Shown one piece after another: positions 53,100-61,336 of a stretch of 64,000 nucleotides of DNA. The translations under genes were made by a program, and so were the position numbers. Each line of letters begins with the position of its first letter. Position 1 is the first letter of the stretch. Source of the stretch: FEN-1219 sp036563665. GTDB lineage: Bacteria; Pseudomonadota; Gammaproteobacteria; Steroidobacterales; Rariloculaceae. The stretch lies in assembly GCA_036563665.1 (NCBI GenBank), contig DATCLY010000075.1, forward strand, positions 62,001 through 126,000, read 5' to 3'. The notes beneath the pieces are model-generated. The model worked only from the letters and a program-made list of their open reading frames with translations, ran no database searches and had not been told where the DNA came from.

Positions 53100-53954
53100 G
53101 GGCGGCACGTGATCCTCGAGCGGTACGAGCACGACACCGAGAGTCGCGTTCGTCGCCGGATTTTCGGCGGCCAGCTCCGCCGCGATGCGGTCCATGTCGC
53201 TCTGCGCCGCTTCGAGCGTCGCGCCCGGCCCGAGCCGCGCCACGGCCTCCATGTAGCCGCCGGTACGCTCCTCGAGCTCGTAGTCCCGAAAGGGCTTTGG
53301 GGCCCAAACGTCCGCGGCAGGCCAGGGGTAAACCAAGGACCGCGGAAGCACCCCTACGATCGTGCGCTGCGCCCCGTCGAGCTCGATCGTCTTGCCGACG
53401 ATCGACGGATCGCTGCCGAACCAATCGCGCCACAGTCGGTACGAGATCACCGCGACGGGCGCTGTCGACGGCGCCTGGCCGCGCTCGACAGGACCGAAGT
53501 CGTACTCCTCCGGCACGAAGCCGCGTCCCAAGGCCGGCCGCACGCCGAGCGCCTCGAAGTATCCCTCGGTCACCAACCACGCCTCGACCCGCTCCGGACG
53601 TCCCTCCCTCATGATCTCGAACCCGGAAGGTTCCGCCAGAGCGATCGCCGAGAAGGAACGGTTCCGCTCGCGCCACGCCAGGAAGTTCGCCGTGGCCGCT
53701 TCCTTGCGGTTCTCGGCCGTCAGACGATCCGTCTCGAACACTTGCACCACGCGGTCCGGATCGGCGTACAGCAGCGGCCGCAGCAATACGTGGTCCGCCG
53801 CGCTGAAGATTGCCGTGTTTGCCCCGATGCCTATGGCGAGCGTAAGCACGACGACCAGCGCGAAGCCCGGGCGGCGCCGCATCTGCCGCAACGCGAGCCG
53901 CACGTCTCCCGCGACTTCCGACCACCACTCTCTTCGCTCCCAGGCGATCGACAC
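53100..53954 (-). pseudogene. MacB/ADOP-type ABC permease N-terminal fragment
   Basis: The GTG at 53954 starts an intact permease beginning with DVRLALRQMRRRPGFALV, a first helix and the MacB-type periplasmic domain (VISYRLWRDWFGSDPSIVGK, MEAVARLGPGATLEAAQ). At about 53100 homology stops after VLVPLEDHV, where the second helix cluster should follow. The frame then runs on without a stop into the GST gene. Some 500 expected residues are lost, so it is a remnant even though the frame is open. Confidence 0.8.
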
Positions 53955-54076
53955 GCGATTCGGCTCATTCGGGTATCGATGCCCCGAACGCAGACAGCCA
54001 AGAACCGTGCCAGCTCTTCTACACTACGGCGAATCGCCGGATGCGTGGGAACGGCGGCTGAGCATGACGGTCAGCC

Positions 54077-54113
54077 GTCCCGATAGCGAACACGTCAATC
54101 TCACTATCGGGAC
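54077..54113 (-). repeat. Perfect inverted repeat overlapping the PQQ gene stop
   Basis: GTCCCGATAG (54077-54086) and CTATCGGGAC (54104-54113) are perfect 10-base arms with a 17-base loop. The stop codon TAG of the PQQ enzyme lies inside the right arm. No T-tract follows, so it is probably a transcript-protecting hairpin or an operator for the neighbour. Confidence 0.55.
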
Positions 54114-56056
54114 AATGATTCGCGGGGCAACGCGAACGCGACGAGCGTGTCGCCGGCCACCACGGCCACGTACTGCCGCCCGTCGTTCCCCAGGTAAGTC
54201 ATCGGATTGGCGTTGACGACCGCGTCGAGCTTCACGGACCAGAGCTCCTCGCCCGTCGCCGCGTCGAACGCGCGGAAGCGTTGATCGTTGGTGGCACCGA
54301 TGAAGACGAGCCCGCCGGCCGTCGCCGTGGGCCCCGCGCTGCCGCTGCCGCCCGTGAGCCGTTTCTCGGGCGGCAGCGCCTCGGTGATGCCGAGCGTCGT
54401 CTGCCAGAGGACCTCGCCCGTGCTCGCGTCGAGCGCGAGCAGCCGCGACCACGGAGGCCGCGTGCACGGCAGCGTGGCGATGCGCTCGCCCGCCTCGTTC
54501 TCGAGCGGCGCGCTGAACGTGAAGTACGGGCCAGCGCCGTCCACGCTGCCGCGGTCGTAAGGAATGGTCGAGCCCTGCGTGCCGCGGCCGTAGTTCTCGC
54601 CCGGGCGCTTCGCCTCGATCCAGCCGACGAGCGACGTGTCGTGCGCGTGGGCGAACACGATGCCGCGCGTCGGGTCGGCGGCGAGGCCGCCCCAGTTCAC
54701 GCCGCCGCCGGCGCCCGGTAGCTGGATCGTGCTGCGCGGCGGCGCACCTTCCTCGTGGAACACGAAGGGCGTGTAGGGCCCCTCATTGACGAAGCCCCCG
54801 CTCCGCTCCCACAGCGCCTCGCAGGCGGCGGCGTGCTGCGGCGTGGTGTCCTCGGGCCGCACCATGTCGCGCTCCTTCACGAACTCCACACGCGCGACGG
54901 GCTCCGCGGGTTTGACGGGAAAAGGCTGCGTCGGCGAGTACCATTCGCCCGGCACGTCGCCGACCGGCACCGGGCGTTCCTCCACGCCGAAGACCGGGTC
55001 ACCCGTGACCCTATCCAAGATGAACACCCAGGCCGTCTTGCCGATCGAGACCAGCGCGGGTTGCCTGCGCCGGCCACGCGCGATGTCGAGCAGCACGGGC
55101 GGATTCGGCAGGTCGTAGTCCCAGAGATCGTGGTGGACCGTCTGGAAGTGCCAGCGGTAGCGCCCCGTGGCCGCGTCCACCGCCACGATCGAGTTCGCGA
55201 ACAGGTTGTCGCCCGGCCGGTCGCCGCCCCAGTAGTTGCCGGCGGGACTCCCCAGCGGCATGTAGAGAATTCCGCGCTCGGCGTCGAGCGTCATGTACCA
55301 CGCCCAGACGTTCACGCCCGAGCGGTTGCGCCAGCCGTGATCGAGCCAGGTCTCGTGCCCTTTTTCACCGGGCAACGGCACCGTGTGGAAGGTCCACACG
55401 TGCTCGCCGGTGCGCACGTCGAACGCGCGCGTGTCGCCCGGCTCGGCGAGCGCCACCTCGCCCGTCGTGGCGCCGAGGATGGCGAGGTTCTCATAGACGA
55501 GCGGCACGCCGTTCCACGGCACCGCAATCTGCACCACGCCGTCGCGGCCGAAGTCCCTCGCGAGCGCGCCGGTCTTCGCATCGAGCGCCACGAGCGTGGG
55601 CCCCGCGGTCACGAGGATGCGCGGGCCGTGCTCCGCGTCGCCGGGCCAGTAGGCGACGCCGCGCGCCGTGGTGCCGTGCGGCGGCGGCAGCGCCGCGCGC
55701 CAGATCTCGCGGCCGCTCGCGGCATCGAGCGCGAGCACCTCGTGCCCGCGCACCGGCAGATACATCACGCCGTCCACGACGATCGGCGTGGCCTGCGGGT
55801 TGCCCGAGGGGCCCGGCGCGTCGTCCTCGTCGTCCGGCGAGCGGGCGACGGGCACGGACCAGGCCTGCACGAGCGTCGCCACGTTGGTCGTATCGATCTG
55901 CGCGAGCGGCGAGAAGCGCGTCCCGGCGTGGTCGCGGCTGTACATCGGCCAGTCGCCGGCCGGCGGCGCCTGCGCGCTCGCGGCGGCCGCGGCGAGCGCA
56001 AGGGCGAGCGAAACGATGCGGGGCGCGTGCGGTCGCGCGAGCGGCGTCTTGAGCAT
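54104..56056 (-). CDS. Periplasmic PQQ-binding beta-propeller dehydrogenase
   Basis: A 650-residue exported quinoprotein with signal peptide (IVSLALALAAAAASA). Eight-bladed beta-propeller repeats of the PQQ type are visible (GDWPMYSRDHAGTRFSPL start; WRNRSGVNVWAWYMT; WGGDRPGDNLFANSIVAVD; LLALDASTGEVLWQTT; FRAFDAATGEELWSV). It resembles the periplasmic part of membrane glucose or quinate dehydrogenases but has no membrane helices and no cytochrome domain. The substrate is a sugar or alcohol, not determined. PQQ synthesis genes are not in the window. Confidence 0.88.
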   Translation of the reverse strand: MLKTPLARPHAPRIVSLALALAAAAASAQAPPAGDWPMYSRDHAGTRFSPLAQIDTTNVATLVQAWSVPVARSPDDEDDAPGPSGNPQATPIVVDGVMYLPVRGHEVLALDAASGREIWRAALPPPHGTTARGVAYWPGDAEHGPRILVTAGPTLVALDAKTGALARDFGRDGVVQIAVPWNGVPLVYENLAILGATTGEVALAEPGDTRAFDVRTGEHVWTFHTVPLPGEKGHETWLDHGWRNRSGVNVWAWYMTLDAERGILYMPLGSPAGNYWGGDRPGDNLFANSIVAVDAATGRYRWHFQTVHHDLWDYDLPNPPVLLDIARGRRRQPALVSIGKTAWVFILDRVTGDPVFGVEERPVPVGDVPGEWYSPTQPFPVKPAEPVARVEFVKERDMVRPEDTTPQHAAACEALWERSGGFVNEGPYTPFVFHEEGAPPRSTIQLPGAGGGVNWGGLAADPTRGIVFAHAHDTSLVGWIEAKRPGENYGRGTQGSTIPYDRGSVDGAGPYFTFSAPLENEAGERIATLPCTRPPWSRLLALDASTGEVLWQTTLGITEALPPEKRLTGGSGSAGPTATAGGLVFIGATNDQRFRAFDAATGEELWSVKLDAVVNANPMTYLGNDGRQYVAVVAGDTLVAFALPRESLSR

Positions 56057-56206
56057 CGCGAGCTGGTCGAACCTTGCCGATAGCCGGTGCGGGGAAAACG
56101 GACGCCCCGCATCTTACCAGCCGCCCGCGCGGGTGTTTGTCGGTGTATCGCGTAACCGCCGGCCGGGCCCTTCGCGGTGCCCGCGAGGCGGTGAGCCGTC
56201 CGGCGG

Positions 56207-57793
56207 TCAGGCGGCGGCGCGGGCCGAGCCCGAGCGCCGCAGCAGGAACTCCGCGAGCAGCGGCACGGGGCGCCCCGTGGCGCCCTTCTCTGCGCCCGAG
56301 CGCGCGTTCGTGCCCGCGATGTCGAAATGCGCCCAGCGATAGCCCTTCGTGAAACGACCGAGGAAGCAGGCCGCCGTCACGCTGCCGGCCGGGCGCCCGC
56401 CGATGTTGCTCATGTCCGCGAAGTTGCTGTCGAGCTGCTCGAGGTACTCGTCCCACAGCGGCATCCGCCAGGCGAAGTCGCCGCTGTCGTCGGCGCACGC
56501 CAGGAGCTCTTCGGCGAGATCGTCGTCGTTGGCGTAAAGGCCGCTCGCGACGTTGCCGAGCGCGATCACGCACGCCCCCGTGAGCGTCGCCACGTCCACC
56601 ACGCAAGCCGGATCGAATCGCTCCGCATAGGTCAGCGCGTCGCACAGGCCGAGCCGGCCCTCGGCGTCGGTGTTGAGCACCTCGATGGTGAGCCCGGCCA
56701 TGGAGGTAACCACGTCGCCCGGGCGCGTCGCGTTGCCGCCCGGCATGTTCTCCACGGCGTTGACGATGCCGACGACGTTGATCGGCAGGCGCAGACGCGC
56801 CGCCGTCTGCATCGCCCCGAACACGGCGGCCGCGCCGCACATGTCGTACTTCATCATGTCGAGATCGTCGCCGGGCTTGAGCGAGATGCCGCCGGTGTCG
56901 AAGGTGACGCCCTTGCCCACCAGCACGATCGGTTTCGCGTCGCGCTCGCCGCCGCGGTAGTCCATGACGATGAACTTGCACGGGTGGTCCGACGCCCGCC
57001 CCACGGACAGGGCGGCCTGCATGCCGAGCTTCGCCATCTCGTCGCGCTCGAGCACGTCCACGTTGATCCCGAGCTCCTCCCCCAGCGCCCGCGCGGTGTC
57101 GGCGAGATACTCGGGATTGCACACGTTGCCCGGCAGGTTGCCGAGATCCCTCGCGAGCGCCATGCCTCCGGCGATGACTTGGCCGCGCCGTGCGGCCGCT
57201 TCGAGCTCTGCGCTCGGGTCTTCCGGCACGAGCAGCACGATGCTGCGCGGGCCGAGCTCTGCGGGCTCGCCGTTCGTCTGCTTGGGCGCGTCGAATCGAT
57301 AGGCGCCGTCGGCGAGGATGCGGGCGGCTTGCTGCACCCGCCAGGCGAGCGTGCGCCCCGGCACCTCCACGTCCGCGAGCGCCACCGCGGCGTCTCGCGC
57401 ACGGCCGGTGCCGAGCGCCTTGGCGGCGCCCTCGAGCGCGGCTCGGAAGCGCTTGTCGTCGAGCTCGGCTGGCTCGCCCAAGCTCACGAGCAGCACCCGC
57501 TCCGCGGCCGTGCCGGGCAGGTCGTACAGCATCAGCGTCGAGCCCGCTTTCCGTCCCAGGTCCTCGCGCCGGAGCACCGCCGCGATCTTGCCCTTCGACG
57601 CCTCGTCGATGGCGCGCGCAGCCGGCGACAGGCTTCCGTCGGCGAACGCGCCCACGACGAGCACCTCGGCCCGCTGCGTCGTCGGCGACGAGCGCGTGAC
57701 GCTGATCTGGAGCGGCTCGCGCGACGCGCTGCGAGTTTCGCGCTTCTGACGTGACGCGACGCGGGAGCTCGGTGCACGCTTGGAGACGGACAT
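56207..57793 (-). CDS. pepA: Leucyl aminopeptidase (M17)
   Basis: A 528-residue dizinc exopeptidase. The C-terminal catalytic domain has the zinc-binding blocks VGKGVTFDTGGISLKPG and EVLNTDAEGRLGLCDAL, and the catalytic Arg in NTDAEGR. The N-terminal macro-like domain has about 200 residues, and an N-terminal 30-residue basic stretch (SKRAPSSRVASRQKRETRS) is unusual; the true start may be later. It follows an AbgT transporter gene, so peptides or aminoacyl-aryl amides imported there may be its substrates. Confidence 0.93.
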   Translation of the reverse strand: MSVSKRAPSSRVASRQKRETRSASREPLQISVTRSSPTTQRAEVLVVGAFADGSLSPAARAIDEASKGKIAAVLRREDLGRKAGSTLMLYDLPGTAAERVLLVSLGEPAELDDKRFRAALEGAAKALGTGRARDAAVALADVEVPGRTLAWRVQQAARILADGAYRFDAPKQTNGEPAELGPRSIVLLVPEDPSAELEAAARRGQVIAGGMALARDLGNLPGNVCNPEYLADTARALGEELGINVDVLERDEMAKLGMQAALSVGRASDHPCKFIVMDYRGGERDAKPIVLVGKGVTFDTGGISLKPGDDLDMMKYDMCGAAAVFGAMQTAARLRLPINVVGIVNAVENMPGGNATRPGDVVTSMAGLTIEVLNTDAEGRLGLCDALTYAERFDPACVVDVATLTGACVIALGNVASGLYANDDDLAEELLACADDSGDFAWRMPLWDEYLEQLDSNFADMSNIGGRPAGSVTAACFLGRFTKGYRWAHFDIAGTNARSGAEKGATGRPVPLLAEFLLRRSGSARAAA

Positions 57794-57854
57794 GGCGAAA
57801 CCTCCTCGTTGTTCCGAAAGCTTGGCGCCGGCGAACGCGCGGCGGCTCGACGTG

Positions 57855-59438
57855 CTACAGCCCCCAAGGCAGACCGAAGACGTGCCACAGGGCCAGGAGC
57901 AACGTCCACACGACGAACAGCACGAGCACGTAGGGCAGCATCAGCGCGATCACGGTGCCGACGCCGGCCTTCGGGTCGTACTTCATCGCGAACGACACGA
58001 TCAGCGCGAAGTAGGCGTTCAGCGGCGAGATGGCGTTGACGGGGCTGTCGCCGACACGATAGGCGGCCAGCACCGCCGCGGGGTCCACGTCCAACCGCAT
58101 GAGCAGCGGCACGAACACCGGCGCGAAGATCGCCCACTTCGGTATGGCGCCCGTCATGATGAGATCGAGGATCGCGACCACGAACACGAAGCCGACGAGC
58201 AGCGTCAGCGCGTTCAGGCCCGCTCCCTCGAGCACGTCTCCGAGCCCCACGGCGGCGAGCGTCGCCATGTTGCTGTAGGTGAAGAACGCCAGGAACTGGC
58301 TGATCACGAACAGCAGGAAGATCAGGCCCGCGAGCCCCCGCACCGCCTTCTCCATCGCGTTCACGACGTCGACGGTGGCGCGGATCGTTCCGGCTCCGAT
58401 CCCGTACGCCCAGCCGGCGGCCAGGAACAGGATCGTGATGAACACGATCAGCCCTTCCATGAAGGGCGAGTCGCCGATCAGGGCGCCGGTCTCCGGGTTG
58501 CGCAGCGGCGCCCAGGACGGCAGCGTGAGCAACGCGAAGATCGCGAGCGTGCCGAGCAGCGCGTAGACCGTGAAACGCAGCCCCCGGGACTCTTCCGGCG
58601 ACATCTCCGCGGCGGTCGGCGGCGGTTTCTCGCCGGCGTACTCGCCGAGCCGCGGCTCGACGACCTTCTCCGTGATGACCGACACGACCACCGTGAGGAG
58701 CAGCACCGACGCCACCGAGAACCAGAAGTTGGCCGTGAGGTCGAGCGACAGCGACGGATCGAGGATGTGGATGGCGTCGTTCGTGATGCCGGTGAGGATG
58801 CCGTCCAGCGGCTTGACGAGAATGTTCACGCTGAACACGGCGGCGACGCCGGCGAACGACGCCGCGAGCCCGGCGAGCGGATGTCGCCCGAGGTTCAGGA
58901 AGGCGGCCGCGGCCAGCGGGATCAGCACGAGATAGCCGGCGTCGGCGGCGATGCTCGAGATGATGCCGATGAACACCAGGATGTAGGTGATGGCGGCGCG
59001 CGGCGCGACCATCACGAGCTTGTGGATCAGCGCCCGTATCAGGCCCGCTTCCTCCGCGACGCCCACGCCGAGCATGGCGACGATGATCACGCCGACGGCG
59101 GTGAAGCTCATGAAGTTCTGCACGACGCCCGTGAACATGAACCGGAAGCCGTCGGCCGTGAGCAGGCTTTGCGCCGCGACCGTGACGTCCACGAGCGCCT
59201 CGGTGTCCGGATCGATCGTCTGATAGGTGACGCTCGCGCCGAGCAGATAGAACAGGTGCGAGAGCACGATCACCAGGCCGATGAGCATGACGAAGATGAC
59301 CACCGGGTGGGGGACCCTGTTGCCGACCCGCTCCACCACGTCGAGCATGCGCTCGACCCGGGACTTGCGCGGCGCCGGCGGCGCCTCCGGCGCGTGACCG
59401 ACGTCGGGCAAGTCGACCGGCAATGATGGTTTCGCCAT
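57855..59438 (-). CDS. AbgT-family p-aminobenzoyl-glutamate/antimetabolite transporter
   Basis: A 527-residue inner-membrane protein with about 11-13 helices. The family's early NRVPHPVVIFVMLIGLVIV and the SFTAVGVIIVAMLGVGVAEEAGL segment are present, as is the second repeat with VGDSPVNAISPLNAYF. Members import p-aminobenzoyl-glutamate (AbgT) or export sulfonamides (MtrF-type). It is first in a two-gene run with pepA (61-base gap), so an import-and-hydrolysis unit for aminobenzoyl-dipeptides is plausible. Confidence 0.9.
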   Translation of the reverse strand: MAKPSLPVDLPDVGHAPEAPPAPRKSRVERMLDVVERVGNRVPHPVVIFVMLIGLVIVLSHLFYLLGASVTYQTIDPDTEALVDVTVAAQSLLTADGFRFMFTGVVQNFMSFTAVGVIIVAMLGVGVAEEAGLIRALIHKLVMVAPRAAITYILVFIGIISSIAADAGYLVLIPLAAAAFLNLGRHPLAGLAASFAGVAAVFSVNILVKPLDGILTGITNDAIHILDPSLSLDLTANFWFSVASVLLLTVVVSVITEKVVEPRLGEYAGEKPPPTAAEMSPEESRGLRFTVYALLGTLAIFALLTLPSWAPLRNPETGALIGDSPFMEGLIVFITILFLAAGWAYGIGAGTIRATVDVVNAMEKAVRGLAGLIFLLFVISQFLAFFTYSNMATLAAVGLGDVLEGAGLNALTLLVGFVFVVAILDLIMTGAIPKWAIFAPVFVPLLMRLDVDPAAVLAAYRVGDSPVNAISPLNAYFALIVSFAMKYDPKAGVGTVIALMLPYVLVLFVVWTLLLALWHVFGLPWGL

Positions 59439-59622
59439 GGGCTCCCTCCCGCGCAGCGCGCTCCTCGGTGGCGGCCCGGCGAGCGAGGCACAGCGCGTGG
59501 CGTAGCAGCCGCCCCGGGGCTCTTCCGTGATCGTGCGATCCAGCTAACCGCGAATCCGGCGGGCGCCGCAATAAACCCTTTGTCCAATGGAGCGCGGGCG
59601 GCCATCGCGAGAAAAACGGTCC
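59439..59622. other. Divergent intergenic region
   Basis: About 180 bases between the AbgT and first MFS starts, which are transcribed apart. Promoters for both must lie here, but no convincing -35/-10 pair or operator was seen. Confidence 0.4.
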
Positions 59623-61320
59623 ATGGTCACCGAATCCGTGCCGGTCGGGGACGCGACCGCAGTCGAGCCGCGGGCGTCGTGGATGCCGCTGGTCGTGATC
59701 GCCGCGACGCAGATCCTCATGGTGTTCAACGTCTCCACCCTGCAGGTGTCGATCGAGGCCATCTCCTCGAGCTTCGACGTGCCGGCCACGAGCATCGCCA
59801 CCGCGATCGTCACGTATGCGCTCGTGGTGGCCGGATCGATCCTGCTCGCCGCCCGCATCGTCGAGATCTACGGATCGCGGCTCGTGTTCCGCACAGGCGT
59901 GGCGCTCTTTGGCGCGGCTATGGCGGTGATGGCCGTAAGCCCCGGCATGGCCATCGCCGTCATCGCGCAGGTCGTAGCAGGCGCAGCCGCCGCCCTGCTC
60001 GTGCCGACGCTGGTGGTGCTGATCGCGGAGAACTATCGGGGAGCGCAGCAAGCGAAGGCGCTGGCCTGGCTCGCGGGCTCGGCGGCCATGGGGATCGTGC
60101 TCGCGTTCCTGATCGCGGCGCTGCTTGCCGGGTGGATCGGCTGGCGCTTCACCTTCGGGCTGCTGGTCCTGCTCGCCGCGGGCCTCTACCTGTCGAGCGA
60201 CCGGTTCGCGCCGCCCACGCGCCGGAGCGGCGTGAGCATCGATGCGCTCGGCGCCGTGCTCGCGGCCGCGGCGATATTCCTCATCAGCCTGGGCGCGAAC
60301 AACCTGACGGATTGGGGCGCCCTGCTCGCGGGCCCGGGAGCGCCGTTCGCGATCCTGGACATGTCGCCCGCGCCGATCATGATGCTCACCGGCATCTTCC
60401 TCGGCCAGGCGTTCGTCTCGTGGTCGCGCCGACGGGCGATCGTCGGCAAGCGGCCGCTCGTGGCGCTCGAGGTGATCGACACGCGGGAAGAGCGCGCGGC
60501 GCTCTTCTCGATCTTCGCGATCAGCGCGTTCGCCTCGGCCATCACCTTCCTGATCCCGCTCTACATCCAGGTCGTGCAGGGACGGTCCAGCCTCGAGACG
60601 GCCGCCGCTGTGGTGCCGTTCTCCATCGCGAGCTTCGCCGCCGCGGTGCTGGTCGTGCGGTTGCTCGACCGCATGAGCCCGCGGGCCACCGCCCGCTACG
60701 CGTTCCTGGCCGTGGCGGCGGGCGTGATGCTGCTCGGGACGGTCATTCGCAACGACTGGAGCGACGCCGCGGTGATCCTCGGGATGGTGGTGATCGGTCT
60801 CGGCGAAGGCGCGCTCGTCACGCTGCTGTTCAACGTGCTGGTCACGGCCTCGCCCCAGGCGCTGGCCGGAGACGTCGGCTCGCTGCGAGGCACGATCAAC
60901 AACCTCGCCACTGGCGTCGGGACGGCCGTGGCGAGCACGCTCGTGGTCGCCCTGCTCGGCTCCACCGTGCATCGCGAGCTGGTCCACAACGACGTCATTC
61001 CGCTCGCGCTCAAGACGGAGATCAACCTCGACAGGGTGGCGTTCGTGAGCAACGAGCAGCTCCGAAGCCGCCTCGCGCTGACGGCGGCGATCCCGGAGCA
61101 GGTCGCGGAGGCGGAGCGCATCAACACGGACGCGCGGCTGCTGGCGCTCAAGGTCACCTTCTACGGGCTCGCGGGGCTCGCACTGCTCGCCTACTTCCCC
61201 GCGGGGGCGCTGCCCGGTCGGGTTCGCGTCGCCGCGGAAGGGGGCGAGGACACGGCTCGGAGGCGCGCAGGGCGCGAGAGCCCCGCAGGCTCCGCGCCCG
61301 CAGGAGACGCGGCCGCCTAG
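59623..61320 (+). CDS. MFS transporter, DHA2-like (14 helices), copy 1
   Basis: A 565-residue major-facilitator protein with about 14 hydrophobic helices. Helices include MPLVVIAATQILMVFNVSTL and LIAENYRGAQQAKALAWLAG before the LAFLIAALLAGWIGWRFTFGL segment. The last 100 residues hold a helix pair and a charged loop (VHRELVHNDVIPLALKTEI). The start was set at the ATG before VTESVPVGD, because it aligns with the neighbouring paralogue. A drug/metabolite exporter is likely. It is 16 bases upstream of copy 2. Confidence 0.85.
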   Translation: MVTESVPVGDATAVEPRASWMPLVVIAATQILMVFNVSTLQVSIEAISSSFDVPATSIATAIVTYALVVAGSILLAARIVEIYGSRLVFRTGVALFGAAMAVMAVSPGMAIAVIAQVVAGAAAALLVPTLVVLIAENYRGAQQAKALAWLAGSAAMGIVLAFLIAALLAGWIGWRFTFGLLVLLAAGLYLSSDRFAPPTRRSGVSIDALGAVLAAAAIFLISLGANNLTDWGALLAGPGAPFAILDMSPAPIMMLTGIFLGQAFVSWSRRRAIVGKRPLVALEVIDTREERAALFSIFAISAFASAITFLIPLYIQVVQGRSSLETAAAVVPFSIASFAAAVLVVRLLDRMSPRATARYAFLAVAAGVMLLGTVIRNDWSDAAVILGMVVIGLGEGALVTLLFNVLVTASPQALAGDVGSLRGTINNLATGVGTAVASTLVVALLGSTVHRELVHNDVIPLALKTEINLDRVAFVSNEQLRSRLALTAAIPEQVAEAERINTDARLLALKVTFYGLAGLALLAYFPAGALPGRVRVAAEGGEDTARRRAGRESPAGSAPAGDAAA

Positions 61321-61336
61321 ACGCGCAAGGGACGGC

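Noticed and set aside
51100..53200. Insertion sequence at the decarboxylase/GST island
   Set aside because: No transposase, no terminal inverted repeats and no target duplication were seen at the truncated permease ends.
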